A stretch of DNA of 64,000 nt, from contig NZ_CP139707.1 of the NCBI RefSeq assembly GCF_034377145.1, positions 2,179,001 to 2,243,000 of the forward strand, written 5' to 3'. Position 1 is the stretch's first letter, and each line of letters opens with the position of its first letter. The stretch comes from Sulfitobacter sp. OXR-159. Lineage in GTDB: Bacteria; Pseudomonadota; Alphaproteobacteria; Rhodobacterales; Rhodobacteraceae. Positions 25,257-32,918 of this stretch are shown here, one piece after another. The translations under genes were made by a program, and so were the position numbers. The notes below the pieces were generated by a model. It did not search any database and was not told the origin of the DNA. It saw only the letters and a list, made by a program, of their open reading frames with translations.

Positions 25257-26932
25257 GTAAGCGGCGGCTACGCAGCACTTAGGATCAGCTTGACGGCTGG
25301 AAATTCCACGGAAGTAGGTCGTCGATGCGATTGGCAGGATAACCTGACGCAATCGCTTCAAGGGTCGCTTTGAGGTATGCGAACGGTTCGACATCATTGA
25401 CCTTCGCGGTCGCGATGAGAGACGCGATGCGGCCCCAGGCGTGGCCACCTTCGTCGTGACCGGCAAAAAGCGCATTCTTTCGTGTCAATGCAATTGGGCG
25501 GATCAGGTTCTCGACTGCATTGGAGTCGATCTCGACCCGGCCGTCGTGCAGGAAGGTCTGCAGCCCGCTCCATTGCCGATGGATATAGGTCAACTTCTCG
25601 CCGAGACGGGACTTCGAGGAGATCCGGCGCCGTTGGCTCTGAAGCCACTCGCCGAACTCTGCAACCAATGGCGCCGTGCGGGTCTGACGTGCCGAGAGGC
25701 GCTGACCCGGACCCATCCCACGGATCTCGCTTTCAATGCGGTAGAACTCTGCGATCCGACGCAGCCCTTCTGCGGCGATCTCTGAGCCGTCTCGATCAAA
25801 GACCTCTTTCAGCTTGCGGCGTGCGTGTGCCCAACAATACGCGACAGTGATCGGCGCGCCACCTTTCCGCGACGGGCGCGTGAGCCGGTTGTAGCCAGCA
25901 TAGCCGTCCAGTTGCAGAGTGCCGTCAAAGCCCTGCAAGATCTGTTCTGCATTCTGCCCTGCACGACCCGGGGCATAAGTGAAGACAACGCCTGGCGGAT
26001 CATCTCCACCCCATCCTCGGTCGTCGCGCGCCAGTGCCCAAAGGTATCCTGTCTTCGTGCGGCCTCGACCTGGGTCCAGGACGGGGGCCGTTGTCTCATC
26101 CATAAATAGCTTGCCGGACTTCTTTAGATGCTCAGCCAAGCGGTCCACGACAGGGCTCAGATGGAAAGCCGCTGTGCCGACCCAATCGGCCAAAGTGCTG
26201 CGGTGGATATCGATGCCGGAGCGGGCAAGGATTTGGCTTTGACGATACAACGGCAAATGGTCTGAGAATTTGCTGACAAGCACATGTGCGATGGCGCCCT
26301 CAGTCGGCAACCCGCCTTCGATCAGATGCGCAGGAGCCGGGGCCTGCGTGATACCTTCAGCGCAGGAACGGCAAGCATATTTGGGGCGAACGGTGACGAT
26401 GACACGCAGCTGCGCTGGAATGATATCCAGCCGCTCGGTGCGGTCTTCACCTATACGGTGCATCTCGCCACACCCGCAGGGGCAGTTCAAACTCTGAGGC
26501 TCGACCACCCGCTCAACCCGTGGAAGGTCTTCGGGAAGATTGCCACGGTTGCGTCGGGCAGCTTTGCGAGGCCGTGCCTCTGAGGGCGTCTGCTCAGCTT
26601 GCTGAGTCTCAACTTCAGCGACGGCAACCTCAAGGTCTTCAAAAGCCAGCTGCCGTTCATCCTCGCTTAACTTCTCCGAGCGCTTGCCATGTGTGGCGTT
26701 CTTGAGCTCGGCAATGAGGTGCTCCAGACGCTTAACCAAAACTTCCAGCTCAGATGTTTTGGTTTGTAGCCCGGTCGTCTCTTGCTTCAGCGATTTGTTC
26801 TCGCGCAGCACCGCCAAGACAGCTTCACGCTGGCTCTCGGGGATGGCAGATATATCGATGGGCGGCAGGTCGGACATGCCCGGAGTATAGCTTGATTTAC
26901 GCCCAAATGGGCAGGCCTTTTGCGCCTCCGAG
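25257..26932 (-). mobile_element. IS66-family element, 5' side truncated by IS21
   Basis: The element's terminus is the sequence starting GTAAGCGGCGGC at 25257, 28 bp beyond the transposase stop. Upstream of tnpC only 55 bp remain before the IS21 end at 26933. The usual tnpA and tnpB and the second terminal repeat are missing. A second, shorter copy in the same orientation is at 52247-53122. Confidence 0.85.
25285..26877 (-). CDS. tnpC: IS66-family transposase TnpC
   Basis: This 530-residue protein begins MSDLPPIDISAIPESQ at the ATG at 26877. A longer frame to 27048 runs into IS21 and is not native. It has the N-terminal leucine-rich coiled coil (VLRENKSLKQETTGL), a zinc-binding CPCGCGEMH region, and the DDE core with MDETTAPVLDPGRG, LQLDGYAGYNRL and the Glu segment HDGRVEIDSNAVENLIRPIAL. 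It looks intact, but the element has lost its helper genes and one end, so it is unlikely to move by itself. Confidence 0.95.
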   Translation of the reverse strand: MSDLPPIDISAIPESQREAVLAVLRENKSLKQETTGLQTKTSELEVLVKRLEHLIAELKNATHGKRSEKLSEDERQLAFEDLEVAVAEVETQQAEQTPSEARPRKAARRNRGNLPEDLPRVERVVEPQSLNCPCGCGEMHRIGEDRTERLDIIPAQLRVIVTVRPKYACRSCAEGITQAPAPAHLIEGGLPTEGAIAHVLVSKFSDHLPLYRQSQILARSGIDIHRSTLADWVGTAAFHLSPVVDRLAEHLKKSGKLFMDETTAPVLDPGRGRTKTGYLWALARDDRGWGGDDPPGVVFTYAPGRAGQNAEQILQGFDGTLQLDGYAGYNRLTRPSRKGGAPITVAYCWAHARRKLKEVFDRDGSEIAAEGLRRIAEFYRIESEIRGMGPGQRLSARQTRTAPLVAEFGEWLQSQRRRISSKSRLGEKLTYIHRQWSGLQTFLHDGRVEIDSNAVENLIRPIALTRKNALFAGHDEGGHAWGRIASLIATAKVNDVEPFAYLKATLEAIASGYPANRIDDLLPWNFQPSS

Positions 26933-27034
26933 TGTGAACGGCGGAGCAATACTCGGCCACGGTAGCGACGGCATAGTGTTGTCGCGGGCGGCGTAAAAGT
27001 CGTCCACTTTTGCCCTTTCGGATTTCGGGAGGGC

Positions 27035-28540
27035 TTGGGGATATACACCGTGGACTTGTATTTGAAGGTGCGTCACGCTCATTTCCAGGATGGATTGAGC
27101 GGGCGTCAGATTGCCCGGGATTTTGGGATCAGCCGGGACAGTGTTGCGAAGATGTTGGCCTATTCGGAACCGCCGGGATATCGGCGGACAGCGCCGATCA
27201 GGCGCCCGAAGCTGGATGCGTTCACCAGCCAGATGGACCAATGGCTTGCTGAAGACAGGAGCCGCCCTCGCAAGCAGCGTCACACCGCCAAGCGTATTTT
27301 CGAGCGGTTGCGGGACGAGTGCGGTTTTGATGGCAGCTACACCATCGTCAAGGATTACGTTCGAGACCGGAAGCGGACCGGCAAGGAGATGTTCGTGCCG
27401 CTGAGCCATCCGCCCGGTCATGCACAGGCCGATTTTGGTGAAGCGCTTGTCGTGATCGGCGGCGTCGAGCAGAAGGCACACTTCTTTGCCCTCGATCTGC
27501 CGCACAGCGATGCATGCTACATCCGGGCCTATCCTGCGGCCAATACCGAGGCGTGGCTTGACGGCCATGCCCATGCCTTTGCGTTCTTCGGCGCGGTTCC
27601 CCAGTCGGTTCTTTATGACAATGACCGCTGCCTGGTAGCCCGGATTCTGCCGGATGGCTCCCGGCAAAGAACCCAGCGGTTCAGCGCGATGTTGTCGCAT
27701 TACGTGATCCGGGACCGCTATGGCCGTCCCGGCAAGGGCAATGACAAAGGGGCCGTGGAGGGGCTGGTCGGCTACGGACGTCGCAACTTCATGGTGCCGA
27801 TCCCGTCCTTTCCGGACTGGCACGCGTTCAACGCTCACCTGGAAGAGCAGTGCCGCAAGCGCCAGGGTGATGTTCTGCGTGGCCACAAGGTCAGCATCGG
27901 GGAACGGCTGAAGGCCGATCTCGCGGCGATGCGGGATTTGCCCGGCACTCCCTTTGAGGCCTGTGAGTTGCAAAGTGGCCAGGTCACATCGACATCGGTG
28001 GTGCGTTATCGCGGCAATGATTATTCGGTGCCGGTTGCCTACGGCCACCGTGCGGTCTGGATCAAGGGCTTCGTGACCCGGGTTGTCATCGGCTGCGGCG
28101 CCGAGGTGATCGCTGAGCATTCGCGCTCCTATGACACCGGCGACATGGTGTTTGATCCACTGCATTACCTGGCGCTGATCGAACGCAAGATCATGTCCTT
28201 CGATCAGGCCGCGCCTCTGCAGGGCTGGGAGTTGCCCGAAGCGTTCAAAACCCTGCGCCGACTGCTGGAAGCCCGGCAGGGAAAGGCCGGCAAGCGCGAG
28301 TATGTGCAGGTCCTGCGCCTTCTGGAGCGCTTCGAGATTGACGTGCTGCATCTTGCCGTCAAAGATGCCTTGCGAATGGGAGCGGTCAGCTTCGATGCAA
28401 TCAAGCACCTGATCTTGTGCAGGGTCGAGCAAAGGCCTCCGAGGCTGGATCTGGATGTCTATCCCTTCCTGCCCAGAACCAACATCACCACCACCTCCGC
28501 CGCATCCTACATGAGCCTGCTGGCAGGAGGTGGGGCATGA
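27035..28540 (+). CDS. istA: IS21-family transposase IstA
   Basis: This 501-residue protein has an N-terminal helix-turn-helix (GLSGRQIARDFGISRDSVAKML), the RNase H-like core with AQADFGEALVVIGG, VLYDNDRCLVA and KGNDKGAVEGLVGYGRRNFMVP for the DDE residues, and a C-terminal beta-barrel. The start is a TTG at 27035; a GTG at 27050 is also possible. The stop overlaps istB. Confidence 0.95.
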   Translation: MGIYTVDLYLKVRHAHFQDGLSGRQIARDFGISRDSVAKMLAYSEPPGYRRTAPIRRPKLDAFTSQMDQWLAEDRSRPRKQRHTAKRIFERLRDECGFDGSYTIVKDYVRDRKRTGKEMFVPLSHPPGHAQADFGEALVVIGGVEQKAHFFALDLPHSDACYIRAYPAANTEAWLDGHAHAFAFFGAVPQSVLYDNDRCLVARILPDGSRQRTQRFSAMLSHYVIRDRYGRPGKGNDKGAVEGLVGYGRRNFMVPIPSFPDWHAFNAHLEEQCRKRQGDVLRGHKVSIGERLKADLAAMRDLPGTPFEACELQSGQVTSTSVVRYRGNDYSVPVAYGHRAVWIKGFVTRVVIGCGAEVIAEHSRSYDTGDMVFDPLHYLALIERKIMSFDQAAPLQGWELPEAFKTLRRLLEARQGKAGKREYVQVLRLLERFEIDVLHLAVKDALRMGAVSFDAIKHLILCRVEQRPPRLDLDVYPFLPRTNITTTSAASYMSLLAGGGA

Positions 28541-29301
28541 CGGATGCACCCGAACTGCTGCTGGCCCACCATCTCAAAACGCTTCGGCTGCCCACGTTCC
28601 TGCGTGAACATGACAAGCAGGCCCGTATCTGCGCCGCTGAAGGCGTAGATCACGTGCGTTACCTGGCCCGGCTGACCGAGCTGGAACTGATCGACCGGGA
28701 ACGGCGCATGGTGGAACGCCGGATCAAGGCCGCAAAGTTCCCGACCATCAAAAGCCTGGACAGCTTCGACTTCAAGGCGATTCCGTCGCTCAACAAGATG
28801 ATGGTGCTGGAGCTGGCGCGCTGCGAATGGATCGAACGCAAGGAGAATGTGATCGCGCTCGGTCCCTCCGGCACCGGCAAGACCCATGTCGCCCTCGGGC
28901 TGGGACTGGCTGCCTGCCAGAAAGGATTGCCTGTCGCCTTCGTGACCGCCGCAGCCCTCGTGCACGAGATGATGGAGGCCCGCGACGAAAAACGCCTCCT
29001 GCAACTCCAGCGCAAACTCGCCAAGGTCAAACTGCTGATCATCGACGAGCTGGGATTCGTCCCCTTGAGCAAAACCGGCGCCGAGCTTCTGTTCGAGCTG
29101 ATCTCACAGCGCTACGAGCGAGGGTCGACCCTGATCACAAGCAACCTGCCCTTCGAGGAGTGGACCGAAACCTTCGGCACCGAACGCCTGACCGGCGCGC
29201 TGCTGGACCGGCTGACACACCACGTCAACATCCTCGAGATGAACGGCGAAAGCTACCGCCTCAATCAAAGCCGCGCCCGCCTCGCCGCCGCTAACAAATA
29301 A
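28537..29301 (+). CDS. istB: IS21-family helper ATPase IstB
   Basis: This 254-residue DnaC-like AAA ATPase has Walker A ALGPSGTGKTHVALGLGLAA and Walker B KLLIIDELGFVPLSKTGAEL, with an arginine sensor region near SQRYERGSTLITSNLPFEEW. IstB selects targets and remodels DNA for IstA. The ATG at 28537 overlaps the istA stop. Confidence 0.96.
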   Translation: MTDAPELLLAHHLKTLRLPTFLREHDKQARICAAEGVDHVRYLARLTELELIDRERRMVERRIKAAKFPTIKSLDSFDFKAIPSLNKMMVLELARCEWIERKENVIALGPSGTGKTHVALGLGLAACQKGLPVAFVTAAALVHEMMEARDEKRLLQLQRKLAKVKLLIIDELGFVPLSKTGAELLFELISQRYERGSTLITSNLPFEEWTETFGTERLTGALLDRLTHHVNILEMNGESYRLNQSRARLAAANK

Positions 29302-29439
29302 ACCTCACAGAATTGGCCTGACGGCCAATGCGCCTTGGACCGGGCTTGCTATATGAGGGCCGCACGCTCCAAGGCGCTCGCCCCAAACTGGCCGACTTTT
29401 GCTCCGCCACAATGGCCGAATTTTACTCCGCCGTTGACA

Positions 29440-29874
29440 ATCGAAGACATCGGCGCGACCTATCGCTACGCGCTGGTACAAAGTAAAGCTGAACTCGCCC
29501 CCAGCTGGCTGCGCGCCCGCATGGCATTAGATCGTGACGATCGTGTGCTCCACCTAACTTGCATGCATTATGCCGATGGCGCGCCCTATCAGCACGAAGA
29601 TCGATGGATCAACCTGAGCGCTCTGCCCGAAGCCGAACAGAACGATTTTGCAGATGTCGGTCCTAATGAGTGGCTGGTGTCCACTGTGCCTTTCACCGAT
29701 GCGCAAATCAGCTTCCACGCCATCACGGCAGACGTCGCTGTCTCTGATTACTTGGACTGCACCAAAGGCGATGCTCTATTTCAGACTGAGCGCATGACAT
29801 GGCTTGAGGGACGGACAATCACCTTCGTGCAACTGACCTATCGCCGCGGTCATCGCATCACCATGCAGTATTGA
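29440..29874 (+). pseudogene. hutC: hutC remnant: UTRA ligand domain without its DNA-binding domain
   Basis: About 144 residues match the C-terminal UTRA ligand-sensing half of GntR/HutC repressors (APSWLRARMALDRDDRVLHL, HEDRWINLSALPEAEQNDF, PFTDAQISFHAITADVAVSDYL, FVQLTYRRGHRITMQY). The N-terminal helix-turn-helix is missing because IS21 ends exactly here. An apparent frame starting at 29335 only adds translated IS21 end sequence. HutC normally represses histidine use genes and sits beside hutD, as here. It should be non-functional. Confidence 0.85.
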
Positions 29875-30143
29875 CCAGCCGGGCAGAGTTCGACGGTTCA
29901 GCGATGCTGCATGTGAGCCTCGTCTGTGAAAGCGCAAACCTCTACCTACCTGGCTAGAATCGTCGACGGGTTCAGCTCATTCCTGAAAATGCCTTTTGTG
30001 GGCGGTCGCCAGATAGAATTGCAAAAGCGGCCCTTCCGACAGGACCAAGCGACGGATTTGCGATGGCAGACCATTATGGCCCCCGTGCCAGACACTGCGG
30101 CGCAGCGCACGCCATACGATCGCTACCCGCGTATCACATTGCT

Positions 30144-30692
30144 TTAGTCTTTGGCGCGCAGGGTGATGATCAATGCCGCTGCATCATCAGGTAAATCGAA
30201 ACTTATCGGCATGGCCGTGCTGATGACCGTATCACCCATATCCAACACAGCCCCCTCTACCTGCGCGTGTCCCGCGATCACGTGCAGGACGCCCGTTTGA
30301 TCTGCCCGCCCAAAGTCAGTGACACCAGGCTCACGCACAACACGCGCCTTACCCACGCATTGCGCGGTATCGAACATCAGGTTGAAGTTACGTATCGGCC
30401 CTTGGCCCAGCGTGGCTGTTATCGGCGTGGACCCGTCAAAGGTCATTGGCACCGCGTAGCGCGCCAGCATAGCGCCATTCGGCCTGTGGAGCATCATGTT
30501 ATCGCCCTTGATCACGGTCAAAATACGGGTCATGCCCGGGAAACTGGAAAACTCCCCATTCCGATCGACATCCGCCATGCTCAAGCGCCACAAAGGGCCG
30601 CTTGTATCTCCTTCTTGAGCGATATTACGCGTTATGCCGCCGCCGTTTTTCCATGGTGTTTCCACCAAATCATGCTGTCGAATAATTTGCAT
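30144..30692 (-). CDS. hutD: HutD/Ves family cupin protein
   Basis: This 182-residue protein begins MQIIRQHDLVETPWKNGGG, the HutD signature, with WRLSMADVDRNGEFSSFPGMTRILTVIKG and FNLMFD later. HutD proteins are bicupins associated with histidine utilisation, thought to buffer formiminoglutamate or urocanate, although the role is not settled. Here it is convergent with the hutC remnant and separated from any hutH/hutU/hutG. It is a stranded relic of a hut locus, perhaps still expressed. Confidence 0.88.
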   Translation of the reverse strand: MQIIRQHDLVETPWKNGGGITRNIAQEGDTSGPLWRLSMADVDRNGEFSSFPGMTRILTVIKGDNMMLHRPNGAMLARYAVPMTFDGSTPITATLGQGPIRNFNLMFDTAQCVGKARVVREPGVTDFGRADQTGVLHVIAGHAQVEGAVLDMGDTVISTAMPISFDLPDDAAALIITLRAKD

Positions 30693-30942
30693 ATCAGCTC
30701 CCGCACCGCGATCTTTCTTTCTGATCCTTGATCCCTGATCACTCTGAAACAGAGAACCCCTTTCGCTGCTAATTAGAAAGCAGCTTCAGCTTTGCGCCGA
30801 GAGTTAGCCGCCGAGCAATTGCAGAACGGTGGCATGCGGTAGCCACCTAGCGGCAGTTGGCCCGATTGCCAAGGGTTGCTGCGCTCCTCGGTAATCGTCT
30901 TCAAGCGCGACGACAACGGCATGCTTGGTTAAACCTCCCCCG
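30693..30942. other. Intergenic stretch without recognisable genes
   Basis: These 250 bp upstream of hutD lead into the IS3 remnant. I see no convincing frame, RNA or repeat. It may contain the original hutD promoter and residual IS sequence. Confidence 0.4.
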
Positions 30943-31161
30943 AATGTAGTTGAGCGGCTCTGGCGGACATTGAAATACGAATGCGTCTATCTGCATGCTT
31001 GGCAGAGCGGGTCAGAAGCGAAGGGAGGCATTCGAAAGTAGATAACCTTCTATAACCACCAGCGCCTACACTCCGCCCTTGGCGGCAGGCCGCCAGCCGT
31101 GGTCTATTGCCAGAGAAAATACGAAACCCAGCCCAATCAGCAGGTGCAGCGAATAGCTTAA
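30943..31161 (+). pseudogene. IS3-family transposase OrfB remnant
   Basis: About 72 codons match the C-terminal end of an IS3 integrase: NVVERLWRTLKYECVYLHAW, then ITFYNHQRLHSALGGRPPAVVY. One in-frame TAG stands where IS3 proteins of this group have the tryptophan of RKWITFYNHQR, so a single TGG-to-TAG change is likely. The N-terminal part is absent. The following bases (TTAAATTACGCCAGATCC) look like the native element end. Confidence 0.82.
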
Positions 31162-31280
31162 ATTACGCCAGATCCTGTCCAACAGATGGGGAGTAGCTCA
31201 CTAATACCCATTAGCCACCTAACGTGATGCTTACCGGTCCGACCGAAATAGAATTTGCCGGCTCCGAGCCGTTTTCCCTT

Positions 31281-32116
31281 AGGGTCAGGATGCATTGATT
31301 TCGCTCGCACAGCATGATTCACCGCTCGGAAAATGGAGCAGTGATATGAGCGATCTTTTCTGGCTGACCGACGCGCAGATGGCCCGTCTGGCTCCCTTTT
31401 TTCCCAAGTCACACGGGAAGCCCCGGGTAGATGACAAGAGGGTGCTGAGCGGGATTATCTTCATCAATCGCAATGGCTTGCGGTGGCGCGATGCGCCTGC
31501 TGCCTATGGTCCTCACAAGACGCTCTACAGCCGGTGGAAGCGTTGGAGCGAGAAGGGGATCTTCGCGCGGATGATGGCCGGGCTGGCGGCAGAACACGGC
31601 GAGAAGACGACCGTGATGATCGACGCGACGTATCTTAAAGCCCACCGAACGGCGACCAGTATGGCCGCCAAAAAAGGGGGCGTGGTCGCCTGATCGGTCG
31701 AACCAAAGGCGGCATGAACACCAAGCTGCACGCCATCTGCGACAGTCAGGGACGACCGATCGACCTGTTCGTCACCGCCGGACAGGTCAGTGATTACATC
31801 GGCGCACGGGCCCTGCTGAGCGGCCTGCCAAAGGTCAAATGGCTACTCGGGGATCGCGGCTATGATGCCGATTGGTTCAGAGAAGCGTTGCAGGACAAGG
31901 GGATACGCGCCTGCATCCCAGGCCGAAAGAAGCGCAAGACGCCGGTCAAATACGACAAGCGGAGATACAAGCGGCGCAATCGCATTGAGATCATGTTCGG
32001 AAGACTCAAGGACTGGAGGCGTGTGGCCACCCGATATGACCGATGCCCGAAGGTCTTCCTTTCGGCCATCGCCCTCGCCGCCCTCGTCATCTACTGGCTA
32101 TGAATCCTGACCCTAG
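31281..32116 (+). mobile_element. IS5-family (IS427 group) insertion sequence
   Basis: The ends mirror each other: AGGGTCAGGATGCATTG at 31281 and, inward from 32116, TAGGGTCAGGATTCATAG. Two overlapping frames encode a split transposase. The few bases at the edges (TTAG and CTAG) resemble the target preference of this group but are not identical, so the exact duplication is unclear. Confidence 0.85.
31346..32103 (+). CDS. IS5-family transposase made by -1 frameshift
   Basis: OrfA (31346-31693) starts MSDLFWLTDAQMARLAPFFP and contains the first catalytic Asp (TVMIDATYLKAH). OrfB continues in the -1 frame with GRTKGGMNTKLHAICD, LLGDRGYDADWF (second Asp) and RRRNRIEIMFGRLKDWRR-type C-terminal Glu region. 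The slippery run of six A and five G at 31670-31680 lies where the frames must join. A -1 slip there gives KRGRGRLIGRTKGG, matching single-frame relatives. The ATG at 31346 follows GGAG. Confidence 0.88.
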
Positions 32117-32540
32117 GGCGATCTGTCTCAGCGCCTCCATAATCAAATGACTTCCCATCGAATGGCCGACCACAGAAAGCCGTAGCCGACTTTCTTGCAA
32201 CAATTCCAGCAACAGCGGGACAAGGGTATCGCGGGCGATCAGCACACTGTCCCGGTCGTAGGCGTATTCCAGCGGATCAGCCGCCGATGGCCAGGCGAAA
32301 TGGATCTGCGGACCACGCATCTCGTAATCCCAAGCAATCTGCGCATGACGGTAGACAGCTTCCGCGTAATTATTGTTGTAGCCATGCACAAAGAGGACAG
32401 CTTCATCGTTTGAAAGGGCGGCAGCCGCGCTCGCTTTGTCCAGAAAGGACCGCATCGTCGGCAGCTTTTCTGCTCCGGCAAGGGCGAAATGCTGGGCTGG
32501 GTCGACGCCGTACGCATGGGGCCATTCAATATTCCCGATC
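32117..32540 (-). pseudogene. Alpha/beta hydrolase (DUF900-type) fragment between two IS elements
   Basis: The reverse strand reads VPIGNIEWPHAYGVDP, then VLFVHGYNNNYAEAVYRHAQ, FAWPSAADPLEYAYDRDS and VVGHSMGSHLIMEALRQIA. This is the central part of a DUF900 esterase with the nucleophile motif GHSMG. The N-terminal part is cut by the IS6 end at 32541 and the C-terminal part by the IS5 end at 32116; neither continues beyond the element. It is a fossil fragment, and its catalytic Asp/His side is lost. Confidence 0.8.
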
Positions 32541-32868
32541 GGGACTGTTGCATTAACGAAGCCACTTGGCGACGATCATGATTTGGAGGTCGAGCATGCC
32601 ACGTAAATCACCGTTCAAGCGCCATCGCTTTCCCCGGGAGATCATTCTCTGCGCTATTCGTTGGTATCTGCGATATCCGTTGTCCTACCAAGATGTTGTT
32701 GATCTCCTGGAAGAGCGCGGGATCGCGGTCGATCGATCAACAGTCTTCCGCTGGGTCCAGAAGTTCTCGCCTGAACTAACGAAGCGGACTGAGAGGCATC
32801 TGCGTCGCGCAAGCGTCGATTGGCACGTTGACGAAACCTACACTCGGGTCGGTGGCAAATGGGGCCTG
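32541..32868 (+). mobile_element. IS6-family element, left part only
   Basis: The sequence GGGACTGTTGCATTAACGAA at 32541 resembles an IS6 terminal repeat. The transposase starts at 32596 (MPRKSPFKRHRFPREIILCA) and contains the helix-turn-helix RYPLSYQDVVDLLEERGI and the first catalytic Asp (WHVDETYTRVGGKW). Just after that motif, near 32865, the match ends; the frame stops at 32895 after foreign codons. The remaining two thirds of the gene and the right end are absent, so it cannot transpose. Confidence 0.85.
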
Positions 32869-32918
32869 GCGTCTAGCCTCCCCCTCGCCCCATAAAGCAA
32901 CCAAGAAAGCGTACCTTT

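Larger units (their letters stand above)
26933..29439 (+). mobile_element. IS21-family insertion sequence, complete
   Basis: The inverted ends start TGTGAACGGCGGAGCA at 26933 and, reading inward from 29439, TGTCAACGGCGGAGTA. Further related subterminal repeats (CGGCCA, GGCGGAG) follow. istA and istB are intact. I see no target duplication: the left flank ends CCGAG and the right flank starts ATCGA. So the flanks were probably rearranged after insertion. The left flank is IS66 and the right flank is a hutC fragment. Confidence 0.93.

Noticed and set aside
26897..28549. 550-codon reverse frame across IS21
   Set aside because: Opposite the intact istA gene; it has no recognisable domain.
29335..29439. 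N-terminal extension of the hutC-like frame
   Set aside because: These codons are the IS21 right end, not native hutC sequence.
29926..30147. 73-codon frame between hutC remnant and hutD
   Set aside because: It has no family resemblance, no good ribosome site and overlaps the hutD stop; probably chance.
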